NCBI RefSeq assembly: GCF_001425445.1
Contig: NZ_LMQU01000009.1
Coordinates: 203,817 to 267,816, forward strand
Source: Devosia sp. Leaf420
GTDB taxonomy: Bacteria; Pseudomonadota; Alphaproteobacteria; Rhizobiales; Devosiaceae
Direction: 5' to 3'
DNA: 64,000 nt
Below are positions 9,529 through 19,755 of the stretch, piece by piece (the first letter of the stretch is position 1; every line of letters starts with the position of its first letter). The notes under the pieces are model-generated. The model did no database searches and was not told the origin of the DNA. It saw nothing but the letters and a program-made list of their open reading frames with translations. Position numbers and translations under genes: made by a program.

Positions 9529-9605
9529 GCCGCCTTAGCTCAGTTGGTTAGAGCGCTAGATTGTGGATCTAGAGGTCCTCGGTTCGATCCCGAGAGGTGG
9601 TACCA
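9529..9605 (+). tRNA. tRNA-His (anticodon GTG), without encoded G-1
   Basis: Cloverleaf folds cleanly: acceptor GCCGCCT/AGGTGGT, D arm GCTC...GAGC, anticodon stem CTAGA/TCTAG around TTGTGGA (anticodon GTG), variable AGGTC, T arm CTCGG-TTCGATC-CCGAG, and encoded CCA. The base before position 1 is A, not the G-1 that marks nearly all tRNA-His, and the acceptor end is G1-U72 with discriminator A73. This is the known aberrant tRNA-His form of many Alphaproteobacteria, recognised by a matching HisRS (see 13225-14643). Confidence 0.97.
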
Positions 9606-9655
9606 CCCTTCAGAAATTGGTTGTTCTGTTTCCTTGGTGATAGGACGCGTCTCGA

Positions 9656-11674
9656 TTAAATGGCGAGGCGTAGCGCCGAAAGTTCGTTGGCGATAGACGA
9701 GAAGACCGACTGAAGTTCGTTGGACGCTGTTGGGAAATATGCCTTCTCGGGCGTGCTTGCGCAGGCGCGCAGCATGGCGCGGACCACGTCGGGTGTGCTC
9801 TGATCGACCTTATCTGTCGAGAGTCCGATTGTATAAACGGTAATGCCTGCGGCCTTGGCGTTCTGGCATGTCTGGCTGGTGCGCTCGTTCATTGCGGTTA
9901 CGAGATCGGCATTACTCGTACCAAGCTTGCCAAGACGTTCGATGTTGCTGCCGCTCGTACTGTTACTGTCGGCATTTCGTGAATTATTGGGAAAGCCATA
10001 GGCCGAGTTGTAGCAACTTCCGTTCAGGTCGCGCATGGCGCTATTGCAGTAGTTGGTCAGATTATAAGCCGTGTTTTCGCCATCGGTCATGATGATCATA
10101 ACCTTGCTGGTGGCCTCGTCATAAACTCCGCCTTCGGAAAACGGAGCGGTTGGGGACAGGACACGGAACCCCCATGCCGTGCCGACATGAATGTTGGTGC
10201 CGCCCTCTGCCTGCATGGCCGAGATAGTGTTCTGAACCGAGGTGGGCGATGTTGTCAGTTCCTGGATGGGAGTTCGGACGCAGTCGGCGTTCGGGCCGGA
10301 TGAGAAAGTCGACCCGCTAACGCCTGCATAGTATTTGCACATGCGCTCCTGCAATTCGCGCGTCGACAGTCCAGTGGGCACGTAGCCCTGACCTACGCAA
10401 CTGGCAGTTCGCGTGAAGGTACGGTTGTTGCCATTGCCTGAGGTTTGCGTCGCTCCACTCCAACCAGACCAGATCCGGCAGTCGCAGCTTGGAGCGTGAG
10501 AACCGTAGAAACCGGTCGTGAATTTGGCCGTGCTGGTGAAATTGACTGGACCTACCGGACCAGTGGAATCCCCGGTCTGGCGGCATTCTGAGTTACTCAT
10601 GGTTGCGTTGCATTGCGAATAGGTCAGGGTGCGGACGCAGTCTGTCGTGACCCCACCTGAGGTCACCGCCGGTCGATCGCAGATCGCTGGGCTATCGCTG
10701 ATGTAGTTGTTGCCCCCGGTTCCACTTGCCAGATCAGGCGAAAACATCGGGATGAATAAGGTGTCGCCCGAGGTGGGGAGCGTATCATCGGTATCGAGAT
10801 ATTCGGTCGCCGTAGTGCCCGATTTCGTATGCGGACGTTCTTCAACGCATCCGCGCCAGCTTTCTCCGGTCGCCGCAAATAGCTGTAGACGATTGGGCCA
10901 CGAATAATTGGCCGGCACGACGAGGTGCGCATCGTCGTCATCATTGTCGAAATTGTCGTTGCTGCTCGACGATGCGCCGTACCGATCGAGCCAGGTCGCG
11001 TTGGCGTACTTGCTGCCAACATTGACGAACATAGTAAAGGGTACGACCCCGAGTTTCACATCAGGAACGGTTTTCGCATTGGAGGCGGCCACGCAGCTAT
11101 TCGGATCTGATGGATCGACCACCACGTCATCATAGAACAAGGTATTCGTGGCGCATTTGGCCGCACTCTTGAGATAGGTCATGCGGCTGAAACTGCCCAT
11201 CGATCCCGAATTGTCGAGCACCATGACCACTTCAAGCGCGAGCTTTTTGCGTGTTGCTTCCGAAACGACATTGGCATTTAGTTTTGGTACGCCGACCAAG
11301 GCGACGAAGGCGGTCGGCACCGAGATGCTGGCCTCGAAGTGAAGCGAACCATCTGTCGGATTGCCGCGGGTCGTCAGGATTTTCGCATCGATACTGGAAT
11401 TGGCGACGCGCTCGATCACAAACGCCTGCGCCAGTTTCTGCACGTCGGCGGCGTTGAAATTCTTGTCGAAAACTTTTGGCTGCAGGGCCAGGGCCGCAGC
11501 GTCAAGCGCGAGTTGGGCGCGGTTGCGGCCCTGTTCGAGCGTGACATAATCAACGACTGCGCCGCCAAGGGCGATCAGGACGATTGCCATGACGCCGAAC
11601 ATCACGGCGAAGGCGCCGCCCTCATCCTTGGCAAATCGGCGAAGAAGTCGGGCTAATTTCGTCTGCGCCGTCAC
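9656..11674 (-). CDS. TadG-like pilus-assembly / von Willebrand A domain protein
   Basis: Predicted membrane-anchored secreted protein of 672 residues. The N terminus (DEGGAFAVMFGVMAIVLIALGGAVVDY) is the TadE/TadG-type hydrophobic segment after a short basic stretch. A von Willebrand A fold follows, with the metal-site motif DNSGSMGS near residue 155 and a late IIMTDGENTAYN block. The middle is rich in Cys, Ser and Thr, suggesting a disulfide-stabilised extracellular part. Starts at GTG 11674 with GGAG upstream. No other tad genes are in the window, so a role in Flp pili is family-based inference. Confidence 0.8.
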   Translation of the reverse strand: MTAQTKLARLLRRFAKDEGGAFAVMFGVMAIVLIALGGAVVDYVTLEQGRNRAQLALDAAALALQPKVFDKNFNAADVQKLAQAFVIERVANSSIDAKILTTRGNPTDGSLHFEASISVPTAFVALVGVPKLNANVVSEATRKKLALEVVMVLDNSGSMGSFSRMTYLKSAAKCATNTLFYDDVVVDPSDPNSCVAASNAKTVPDVKLGVVPFTMFVNVGSKYANATWLDRYGASSSSNDNFDNDDDDAHLVVPANYSWPNRLQLFAATGESWRGCVEERPHTKSGTTATEYLDTDDTLPTSGDTLFIPMFSPDLASGTGGNNYISDSPAICDRPAVTSGGVTTDCVRTLTYSQCNATMSNSECRQTGDSTGPVGPVNFTSTAKFTTGFYGSHAPSCDCRIWSGWSGATQTSGNGNNRTFTRTASCVGQGYVPTGLSTRELQERMCKYYAGVSGSTFSSGPNADCVRTPIQELTTSPTSVQNTISAMQAEGGTNIHVGTAWGFRVLSPTAPFSEGGVYDEATSKVMIIMTDGENTAYNLTNYCNSAMRDLNGSCYNSAYGFPNNSRNADSNSTSGSNIERLGKLGTSNADLVTAMNERTSQTCQNAKAAGITVYTIGLSTDKVDQSTPDVVRAMLRACASTPEKAYFPTASNELQSVFSSIANELSALRLAI

Positions 11675-11711
11675 GCGGGTGCTCCGTATTCCGATATCCG
11701 GCAGGCGCTTG

Positions 11712-12341
11712 CTAAAGCACGACTACCTTGGTGTTGAGCTGAACACGGCCATAAAGGTCGGTGACGTCTTGATTGGTCATGCGGATGCAGCCTGACGAGA
11801 CATTCTGGCCGATGGTCCAGGGCTGGTTGGTGCCGTGGATGCGATAAAGCGTCGATCCCAGGTAGAGCGCCCGTGCGCCAAGCGGATTGTCTGGGCCGCC
11901 CGCCATCTGGGCCGGTAGCTCGGGCTGGCGCTGACGCATTTCTGCAGGCGGCGTCCATGTCGGCCATTCGGCTTTTCGCGTAACGCGATGCGTGCCGTTC
12001 CACTCAAAGCCATCACGCGCAACGCCAATGCCGTAGCGCAAAGCGCGGCCATCGCCGAGAACGAAATAGAGAAAATGCGCAGTAGTATCGACGACGATCG
12101 TCCCTGACCGTTCGCCGGTCGGATAGGTCACGACCTGACGGAGATAAGCTGGGCTTACATAGGGATTGCCCTGGAGGGCCAAAGCGTGGCGCGGTCGCTG
12201 ATCGGTGACGGTCATGCCGGGCGGCGGCGCGAAGCGCCAGCCCTGCTGGAAACGCCCGTCGGCAAAGCCTGGCGCGGCCTGCGCTGTCAGCAAAAGCAAA
12301 CCAGCCAACAAAACCGAGATTAGACGCTTGGTCTCGACCAT
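11712..12341 (-). CDS. L,D-transpeptidase (YkuD domain)
   Basis: Periplasmic enzyme of 209 residues that makes peptidoglycan cross-links or anchors proteins through a catalytic cysteine. An N-terminal signal sequence (VLLAGLLLLTAQAAPGFA) is followed by the YkuD domain. The active-site region IHGTNQPWTIGQNVSSGCIRM contains the conserved His and the SxGCxR cysteine. The ATG at 12341 gives the complete signal peptide. It stands alone, 38 bp upstream of the TadG-like gene on the same strand, so the two could be co-transcribed. Confidence 0.9.
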   Translation of the reverse strand: MVETKRLISVLLAGLLLLTAQAAPGFADGRFQQGWRFAPPPGMTVTDQRPRHALALQGNPYVSPAYLRQVVTYPTGERSGTIVVDTTAHFLYFVLGDGRALRYGIGVARDGFEWNGTHRVTRKAEWPTWTPPAEMRQRQPELPAQMAGGPDNPLGARALYLGSTLYRIHGTNQPWTIGQNVSSGCIRMTNQDVTDLYGRVQLNTKVVVL

Positions 12342-12801
12342 AGCTTCGACGCCCCTTTGATATCGCCCGCATTTTGCGCGCTGAGCGCAAAAAAGAGGTC
12401 AAGGAACGTGGTAAACAACTGACCAGCCTGAAGGCTTAACAAGCGGTAAAACTGTTGCGTTGTGGCAACAGGAAGCAAAGCCTGCGGCGTTCTGCCTCAT
12501 TTATGCTTGCCGATCACGGCGCCGCGATCTAAGGATTCGACATCCGCAACAGCCATCCGAGGGAGGCGTTTTATGACAGTCATGACGTTCCGCCACTCGG
12601 GGACCTGGCTCCATCTCATCAATACCCGCCGAGAGCCGGTAAAAGGCTGATTTAGCCGCTGATGAGTGTCTAAGGGCAAATCGCCCGCGGATTATCCAAC
12701 CCTAGCCAACGTGTCGAAGCCGGTCCGTACTGCGTCCGTCTGAGCACTTTTCCCACTCTGAAACCATGAGGCCGGTGGGGTTGCACCCTGCCGGGATACC
12801 A
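12342..12801. other. Intergenic region with only a possible 25-codon ORF
   Basis: About 460 bases between the L,D-transpeptidase start and the small protein at 12802. Apart from the candidate short ORF at 12573-12650, I see no convincing gene, repeat or strong hairpin. It should contain the leftward promoter of the L,D-transpeptidase. Confidence 0.5.
12573..12650 (+). CDS. Possible 25-residue short ORF with a strong ribosome-binding site
   Basis: ATG at 12573 preceded six bases upstream by GAGGGAGG, one of the best Shine-Dalgarno matches in the window. The product is basic, with no membrane segment (MTVMTFRHSGTWLHLINTRR...). It could be a leader peptide or small protein, or chance. No recognised family. 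Confidence 0.3.
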   Translation: MTVMTFRHSGTWLHLINTRREPVKG

Positions 12802-13062
12802 ATGTCTTCCAATGTGCTTTCCGAGCGCAATGTCGTTTTGCGCCTTGAATTCTCCATCGCCGATGCCGTGCATCAGCGTGGAATCGTGCCGGTCATTGCT
12901 GCAGCAGTTCGTGCCTGGTGGAACCGGCCACGCGTGCCGAGCGATCTGCCAGCCTATCTGCGGGCTGATATTGGCCTGCCGCCTGTAGCAGAACCCGTTA
13001 TCTGGCACTCGCTACCGGCGATAACGATCATACCCGGCTTCAACGAGCGAAGTCGAAGATGA
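12802..13062 (+). CDS. Small DUF1127-like protein
   Basis: Protein of 86 residues containing LPAYLRADIGLPP, which resembles the arginine-rich RxDIGL signature of DUF1127 proteins, small regulators common in Alphaproteobacteria. The remainder is not recognisable. The ATG at 12802 is chosen over the in-frame ATG at 12766 because it better fits a small DUF1127 protein; the upstream signal GGGATA is weak. A ten-base perfect hairpin follows at 13070-13095, before hisS. Assignment is tentative. Confidence 0.5.
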   Translation: MSSNVLSERNVVLRLEFSIADAVHQRGIVPVIAAAVRAWWNRPRVPSDLPAYLRADIGLPPVAEPVIWHSLPAITIIPGFNERSRR

Positions 13063-13069
13063 TTGTTAG

Positions 13070-13095
13070 AGGCGGCCGGGCACCTCCGGCCGCCT
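13070..13095 (+). terminator. Hairpin between the small gene and hisS
   Basis: Perfect ten-base stem AGGCGGCCGG / CCGGCCGCCT with a six-base loop. There is no T-run, so it may be a weak terminator, a processing site or a Rho-associated structure. Confidence 0.4.
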
Positions 13096-13224
13096 GAACA
13101 TCAAGCAAACTCCAACGGCCCCTGTTGTCTCGCCAAACCCTATCGGCTAGAGCAGGGGCCTGACGGGGGAACCGCCCTCCCGGCCGCGCGAGGGCCCGCC
13201 ATTGTCCGCCTCCGGAGTAGTGCG

Positions 13225-14643
13225 ATGACCGAAAAGACCAAGCTGATTTCGCCCCGCCTGCCGCGTGGCTTCGAAGACCGCACGCCGGGTGATATCGCTG
13301 CCGTTGGGCAAATGATCGAGACCATCCGCAAGGTGTATGAGCGCTATGGCTTCGACCCTGTCGAAACCCCGCTCCTTGAGCTTACCGAGACGCTTGGCAA
13401 ATTCCTGCCCGACACGGACCGGCCCAATGCCGGCGTCTTTTCGCTGCAGGACGACGATGAGCAGTGGATGAGCCTCCGCTACGATTTGACCGCGCCACTC
13501 GCCCGCTATTTCGCTGAAAATTTCGAAACTCTGCCAAAGCCTTATCGCTCCTATCGGCAGGGCTATGTCTTCCGCAACGAAAAGCCCGGCCCAGGCCGCT
13601 TCCGTCAGTTCATGCAGTTCGACGCCGACACGGTTGGCGCGCCCGGTCCTGAAGCCGATGCTGAAATGTGCATGATGATGGCCGACGTCATGGATGCGCT
13701 GGGGCTGGCCGGCAAATACGTCGTCCGGGTGAATAATCGCAAGGTGCTCGATGGTGTGCTTGAGGCCGCGGGTGTCACCTCCGACGCGCAAAAGCTGGGC
13801 GTGCTCCGAGCGGTGGACAAGCTCGATAAATTCGGTCCCGAAGGCGTAAAGCTTCTGCTCGGCGCCGGACGCAAGGACGAAAGCGGCGACTTTACCAAAG
13901 GTGCCGGGCTCAATGATGAGCAGGCGGGCGTGGTGCTCGACTATGTTGCAGGCAAGCCGCCCGCCGACAATGCCGGTGTCGCTGAACTCGCGGTCATGCA
14001 GACGCTCTTCGACGCGGCTGGCTATGATGCGGACAAGATCAAGATCGACCCGTCGGTCGTCCGTGGCCTTGAATACTATACTGGCCCGGTCTTTGAGATC
14101 GAACTAACCTTCAAGGTGCAGAACGAAAAGGGTCAGGACGTGGTCTTCGGCTCAGTCGGCGGGGGTGGCCGTTACGACGGGCTCGTATCCCGCTTCCGTC
14201 GCGAGCCTGTTCCGGCGACCGGCTTTTCTATCGGTGTGTCGCGTCTTGCCAATGCGCTCAAACTCACGGGCAATCTCGGCTCGAAAGAGCCGGTGGGCCC
14301 GGTCGTCGTGCTGGTTATGGATAAGGACCAGACCGCGCGCTACCAGGCCATGGTCGCCGAACTCCGCCAGGCTGGCATCCGGGCCGAGATGTTCCTCGGC
14401 TCAACCAAGAACTTCGGCAAGCAGGTCTCCTACGCCGATAAGCGTAATTCGCCGGCGGTCATCATCGAGGGCAGCCAGGAACGCGAGCAGGGCATTCTGC
14501 AGGTGAAGGATCTGGTCGCCGGCAAGCAGGCGTCCGAGGGTATTACCGATAATGCCAAATGGAAGGCTGCGCGTCCCGGCCAGTTCGAGATCAAGCGCGA
14601 GGATCTCGTTTCGGCGATCCAGAAGTTGCTGAACCAGCAATGA
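13225..14643 (+). CDS. hisS: Histidyl-tRNA synthetase
   Basis: Class II synthetase that charges tRNA-His in the cytoplasm; 472 residues. Motif 2 reads [14 protein letters not shown] followed by QFDADTVG, and the histidine-A box reads [14 protein letters not shown]. Both are the alphaproteobacterial variant rather than the common bacterial form, consistent with the G-1-less tRNA-His 3.6 kb away. The C-terminal anticodon-binding domain is present. The ATG at 13225 has GGAG nine bases upstream; the 54-codon extension to 13063 is discarded. First gene of hisS-hisZ-hisG. Confidence 0.95.
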   Translation: MTEKTKLISPRLPRGFEDRTPGDIAAVGQMIETIRKVYERYGFDPVETPLLELTETLGKFLPDTDRPNAGVFSLQDDDEQWMSLRYDLTAPLARYFAENFETLPKPYRSYRQGYVFRNEKPGPGRFRQFMQFDADTVGAPGPEADAEMCMMMADVMDALGLAGKYVVRVNNRKVLDGVLEAAGVTSDAQKLGVLRAVDKLDKFGPEGVKLLLGAGRKDESGDFTKGAGLNDEQAGVVLDYVAGKPPADNAGVAELAVMQTLFDAAGYDADKIKIDPSVVRGLEYYTGPVFEIELTFKVQNEKGQDVVFGSVGGGGRYDGLVSRFRREPVPATGFSIGVSRLANALKLTGNLGSKEPVGPVVVLVMDKDQTARYQAMVAELRQAGIRAEMFLGSTKNFGKQVSYADKRNSPAVIIEGSQEREQGILQVKDLVAGKQASEGITDNAKWKAARPGQFEIKREDLVSAIQKLLNQQ

Positions 14644-14669
14644 TGCGCAGTCTCATCTCCATCCGCGAT

Positions 14670-14737
14670 GTCACCCCGGCGAAGGCCGGGGCCCATCCTG
14701 AGATCTCAAGATGGATCCCGGCCTTCGCCGGGATGAC
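14670..14737. repeat. GTCAT-ended palindromic repeat, copy 1
   Basis: Inverted repeat between hisS and hisZ. GTCACCCCGGCGAAGGCCGG on the left pairs with the reverse-complementary CCGGCCTTCGCCGGGATGAC on the right, with an AGATCTC-containing centre. It resembles the palindrome at 23753-23820 and is a common intergenic type in Alphaproteobacteria. Confidence 0.8.
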
Positions 14738-14769
14738 ACCGCGTGTGTTGATGTTTCTTGGGGCCGTAA

Positions 14770-15834
14770 ATGTCTAACGCCGCCATGCGACGGGCCCAGC
14801 TCGAAGCCCTTGTCGAGGCCCAGGGCGGTTGCCGTGCGACCCCGCCGCTGCTCCTGCCGGCTGATCCCTATTTCGATCTGGCGGGCGAAGAGTTCGGACG
14901 CCGGCTGCTTTTGACGACCGACACGACTGGCGCCGAGCATTGCCTGCGTCCTGAATTTACACTACCCATCGTCCGCGAGTACATCGCCGATGGGACGCGC
15001 CAACCGGCGGCCTTCACCTATCTCGGCCCGATATTCCGCCAGCGTGAAACCGGTCCCGCCGAATTCGACCAGGCCGGGATTGAGCTTTTGGCACAGCCCG
15101 ATGGCGACGTGGCGCTTGACCAGGTTTTGACGTTCGCGCGTGCTGCCCTCTCCATCTATGGCCTCCCGGCCCATATCCGTCTTGGCGGCGTTGGCCTGTT
15201 CGAGGCTCTTCTGGTGCAGGCTGATATGCCCGCCGCGTGGCGCTCGCGCATTCGGCACCGTTTCGGTCATCCAGAAGCGATGGAGCGCCTGCTGTCGCGC
15301 CTTGAGGCTGCGCCGGACGTGCCGCGACAGGAACAGCCGTCGCGCGATGTGCTGATCGAGGATGTCACGGCGCGCATGGTATCGACGGGTCTAAGCCTCT
15401 CGGAAGGCCGCACGCCAAACGAGATCGCCGACCGCTATCTCGAGCAACAGGCGCTTGATGCAGCGCATGTTCCTGCGGAAACGCTAAAGCTGCTCCGCGA
15501 CTACCTCTCGATTTCGGGCGACGTGCTCTCGGCACTGCGCCAGATCGAAGCGCTGGCCGAAAGCCACAAGCTGATGCTCGGTGCGCCGATCCGCGCTATT
15601 CGGCGCCATCTCGATAAGCTTGGCGAAGCACGCATTTCCTTCGACGCCGCCTTCTCGCCGCGGCTCGATTATTATACCGGCATCGTCTTTGAAATTGTCG
15701 GCCGGAGTGGCGACGTTTTGGCCTCGGGCGGTCAATACGATCGTTTGCTGGAACGGCTCGGCGCCACGGCACCTATCGCGGCCTCAGGTTGCGCGCTTTG
15801 GGTTGATCGGCTGGAAGTGGAGGTCTCGGCATGA
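14770..15834 (+). CDS. hisZ: ATP phosphoribosyltransferase regulatory subunit
   Basis: HisRS paralogue of 354 residues that activates short-form HisG and mediates histidine feedback at the first step of histidine synthesis. It keeps the class II synthetase fold, with a motif-2-like FTYLGPIFRQRETGPAEFDQAGIEL stretch and RLDYYTGIVFEIV, but lacks the C-terminal anticodon-binding domain. It overlaps hisG by four bases (ATGA at 15831-15834), so subunit stoichiometry is probably coupled. Separated from hisS by a palindromic repeat. Confidence 0.93.
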   Translation: MSNAAMRRAQLEALVEAQGGCRATPPLLLPADPYFDLAGEEFGRRLLLTTDTTGAEHCLRPEFTLPIVREYIADGTRQPAAFTYLGPIFRQRETGPAEFDQAGIELLAQPDGDVALDQVLTFARAALSIYGLPAHIRLGGVGLFEALLVQADMPAAWRSRIRHRFGHPEAMERLLSRLEAAPDVPRQEQPSRDVLIEDVTARMVSTGLSLSEGRTPNEIADRYLEQQALDAAHVPAETLKLLRDYLSISGDVLSALRQIEALAESHKLMLGAPIRAIRRHLDKLGEARISFDAAFSPRLDYYTGIVFEIVGRSGDVLASGGQYDRLLERLGATAPIAASGCALWVDRLEVEVSA

Positions 15835-16535
15835 GGGGCATTACACTTGCAGTCCCCTCGAAAGGGCGCCTCGAAGAACTGACCCGCGCCTGGTTTGCCG
15901 AGCGCGGTCTCACCATTTCCCGGCCTGGCGGCGCGCGATCCTATCTCGGCGTGATGGAGGGAGAAGCCGATGTCACGGTACGTTTCTTCCCCGCCTCGGA
16001 AATTGCGCGCGAGCTGATCCGCGGCAATATCGACATTGGCGTGACGGGTCGTGACCTCATCCACGAGACGAGTGAAACCGGACCGGATGCCGTCCACTTC
16101 GCTCGTTCGCTCGACTTCGGTCATGCCGACGTCGTCATTGCCGTGCCCGATGCCTGGATCGATGTCACCCATCTCCATGACCTTGCGGACGTTGCCTCGG
16201 ACTTTCGGAGCCGTCACAAGCGTTGGCTGCGGATCGCGACCAAATATATCACCATCACCCGCCAGCATTTCGCCAAGGCCGGGATTGCGGAATATCGCAT
16301 TGTCGAAAGTCTCGGTGCGACGGAAGCCGCGCCAGCATCCGGTGTGGCTGATATCGTCGTCGATATTACCTCGACCGGCTCGACCCTTGCTGCCAATGGC
16401 TTGCGCGTCCTCGATGATGGCGTAATGCTCAAGAGCGAGGCCAATCTGATCGTCTCGCGCACGACCGAGTGGCCGGCCGACAAGAAGGCCTATCTCAACG
16501 ATCTGCTCAAACGCCTGGGTGCAGGAGTGCTCTAG
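15831..16535 (+). CDS. hisG: ATP phosphoribosyltransferase, short form
   Basis: Catalyses condensation of ATP with PRPP, the committed step of histidine biosynthesis. At 234 residues it is the short form, without the C-terminal regulatory domain, and therefore needs HisZ, encoded just upstream. The conserved opening TLAVPSKGRLEE and the PRPP-binding DIVVDITSTGSTLAANGL motif (around residues 175-193) are intact. The remaining his genes are not in the window. Confidence 0.95.
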   Translation: MRGITLAVPSKGRLEELTRAWFAERGLTISRPGGARSYLGVMEGEADVTVRFFPASEIARELIRGNIDIGVTGRDLIHETSETGPDAVHFARSLDFGHADVVIAVPDAWIDVTHLHDLADVASDFRSRHKRWLRIATKYITITRQHFAKAGIAEYRIVESLGATEAAPASGVADIVVDITSTGSTLAANGLRVLDDGVMLKSEANLIVSRTTEWPADKKAYLNDLLKRLGAGVL

Positions 16536-16552
16536 GCCAGCTCGAAGTGGCG

Positions 16553-16783
16553 ATGATGGAACCGATTGTCCTGACCTTCGTCGTGGTCGCCTGTGTGATC
16601 ATCGCCATCGTGTCGCTCGGTCAGCGCGCCGATCGGCGGCGGGCGCGCAAGTCCTCGGGCGACACCGGTGGCTCCGGCGATGCCGGATATTCCCCGAGCC
16701 ATCGTGACCACGATCACGGCGGAGACGCTGGGGATGCAGGTGGCGACAGCGGCGGTGGTGATGGCGGCGGTGGGGGCGATTGA
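16553..16783 (+). CDS. Small single-pass membrane protein with Gly/Asp/His-rich tail
   Basis: Short protein of 76 residues. One N-terminal membrane segment (IVLTFVVVACVIIAIVSLG) is followed by a basic stop-transfer patch (RADRRRARK) and a low-complexity tail rich in Gly, Asp, Ser and His that ends in a glycine run. The tail may bind metal but has no recognised domain. It starts 17 bases after hisG and might be co-transcribed. No family is recognised. Confidence 0.6.
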   Translation: MMEPIVLTFVVVACVIIAIVSLGQRADRRRARKSSGDTGGSGDAGYSPSHRDHDHGGDAGDAGGDSGGGDGGGGGD

Positions 16784-16841
16784 GGCTCTGTTGCCTTGCA
16801 TCCGCCGGTGCTAAGACGCGCCGAGATTTCCCGGGACCATC

Positions 16842-17591
16842 ATGCTCGATCCTCTGATTCTGGTTGCACTTGCCTGCGTTGGCGCTCTCGCGGGCTTTGT
16901 GGACGCCGTTGCTGGCGGCGGTGGCATGGTCACGGTGCCCGCGCTGCTTTCGGCGGGCCTGCCGCCGATTGCGGCTCTCGCGACCAACAAGATGCAATCC
17001 TCGATCGGCACGACGATCGCCGTATTGACCTATTGGCGTCGCGGCTTCGTTTCGGTGCGCGCGTTACTGCCCTCGGTTGCCGCAACATTTGCCGGCAGCA
17101 TGATCGGTGCGCTGATCGTCAAGCAGATCGATACATCGCTGCTCAATGTCGCCGTGCCCATAGCCCTGATTGGTGTGGCGCTCTATTTTCTATTCGCGCC
17201 GAGCCTGTCCGATGCCGACCGCGTGTCGCGGCTGCCGTTCCCTCGCTGGGTGCCGCTCCTCGGTTTCGTCATCGGCTTTTATGACGGCGTATTTGGCCCG
17301 GGCACGGGCTCGTTTTTCACCATCGGGTTTGTGCTGCTTTTCGGGCTTGGGATCACCAAGGCCGCGGGGAATACCAAGCTGCTCAACCTCGTGTCCAACC
17401 TATCCGCGCTGGTGATTTTCATCCATGGCGGCGATGTGGTCTGGCAGGCGGCGATCGTGATGGCCGGCGGGCAGGTGATCGGCGGCTATGTCGGCGCCCG
17501 CGCCGGCATCCGGTTCGGTGCCAAGCTTATTCGGCCATTGGTCGTGGTGGTGTCGGTCGCCATGGCAGTCAAGCTGCTGGTCTGGCCCTAG
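16842..17591 (+). CDS. TauE/SafE (TSUP) family membrane transporter
   Basis: Inner-membrane protein of 249 residues, predicted to move sulfite, sulfoacetate or a related organosulfur anion. About eight membrane segments, with the two repeated TSUP signatures: AGFVDAVAGGGGMVTVPALL near residue 22 and GFYDGVFGPGTGSFFTIGFVLLFG near residue 145. Length is typical. No sulfur-metabolism gene is adjacent, so the substrate is unknown. Confidence 0.88.
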   Translation: MLDPLILVALACVGALAGFVDAVAGGGGMVTVPALLSAGLPPIAALATNKMQSSIGTTIAVLTYWRRGFVSVRALLPSVAATFAGSMIGALIVKQIDTSLLNVAVPIALIGVALYFLFAPSLSDADRVSRLPFPRWVPLLGFVIGFYDGVFGPGTGSFFTIGFVLLFGLGITKAAGNTKLLNLVSNLSALVIFIHGGDVVWQAAIVMAGGQVIGGYVGARAGIRFGAKLIRPLVVVVSVAMAVKLLVWP

Positions 17592-17594
17592 CGC

Positions 17595-17828
17595 TTAATC
17601 GTCGAGCCCTGCGGCTTTGCGCAGCGCCTCATTGATACGCTCTTGCCAACCCGGGCCCTCATCCTGAAAATGTTCGAGCACGGCGCGATCAAGCCGGAGC
17701 GATACCAATTCCTTGCCTTCTGGCGGCGTTGACGATTTTGGATTGGCCGCAGTTTCTGGCTTGGTGGTGACGCTCTTGAAGGCCGCTTCTGCCTGATCGT
17801 AGGCGCTGCCGCGTCGTGGCGTTCTCAT
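17595..17828 (-). CDS. BrnA-like antitoxin family protein (no toxin partner)
   Basis: Small protein of 77 residues. The C-terminal half (KELVSLRLDRAVLEHFQDEGPGWQERINEAL) matches the ribbon-helix-helix-like DNA-binding region of the BrnA antitoxin family. The ATG at 17828 has GAGG six bases upstream; the frame extends to 17915 but without a better start. A BrnT toxin normally sits just upstream; none is found on either side, where groESL and a transporter are. It may be an orphan regulator. Confidence 0.7.
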   Translation of the reverse strand: MRTPRRGSAYDQAEAAFKSVTTKPETAANPKSSTPPEGKELVSLRLDRAVLEHFQDEGPGWQERINEALRKAAGLDD

Positions 17829-17877
17829 GCTGGCCTCATGTTTGCTTTGTTCCCAGACTAGCCGTTCAACGCCCATG

Positions 17878-17908
17878 AAAAAAGCCCCGGTGTTGCCACC
17901 GGAGCTTT
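17878..17908 (-). terminator. Rho-independent terminator on the minus strand (groESL side)
   Basis: Read leftward, AAAGCTCCGGTG pairs with CACCGGGGCTTT around a four-base loop, and the 3' side ends in six T residues. It lies about 160 bases past the groEL stop and before the BrnA-like start, so it probably ends the groESL transcript. Confidence 0.75.
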
Positions 17909-18067
17909 CCACCAAGATCGTGACTGGGAAGAAACGATCCTGGAAGTCTTTTATCTCTAGGCGGCAAGGCCGCCCGGCCGTCGGCCGCCTCCGCGGAGGG
18001 GCAGCGGTCGGCGGTTTGCCGACCGCGATACGGCCCGTGAGCGAGAAGAAAGTCTAAGGCGTCAGCC

Positions 18068-19720
<1,653 letters not shown>

Positions 19721-19755
19721 TTAGAATGGGTTAAACGACTGGACAGACGAGGGTT

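Noticed and set aside
9288..9551. 87-codon frame on the plus strand
   Set aside because: It overlaps the tRNA-His gene, and no homology or ribosome-binding site supports it.
12462..12650. 62-codon version of the short ORF
   Set aside because: No ribosome-binding site at its start; only the inner ATG at 12573 has one.
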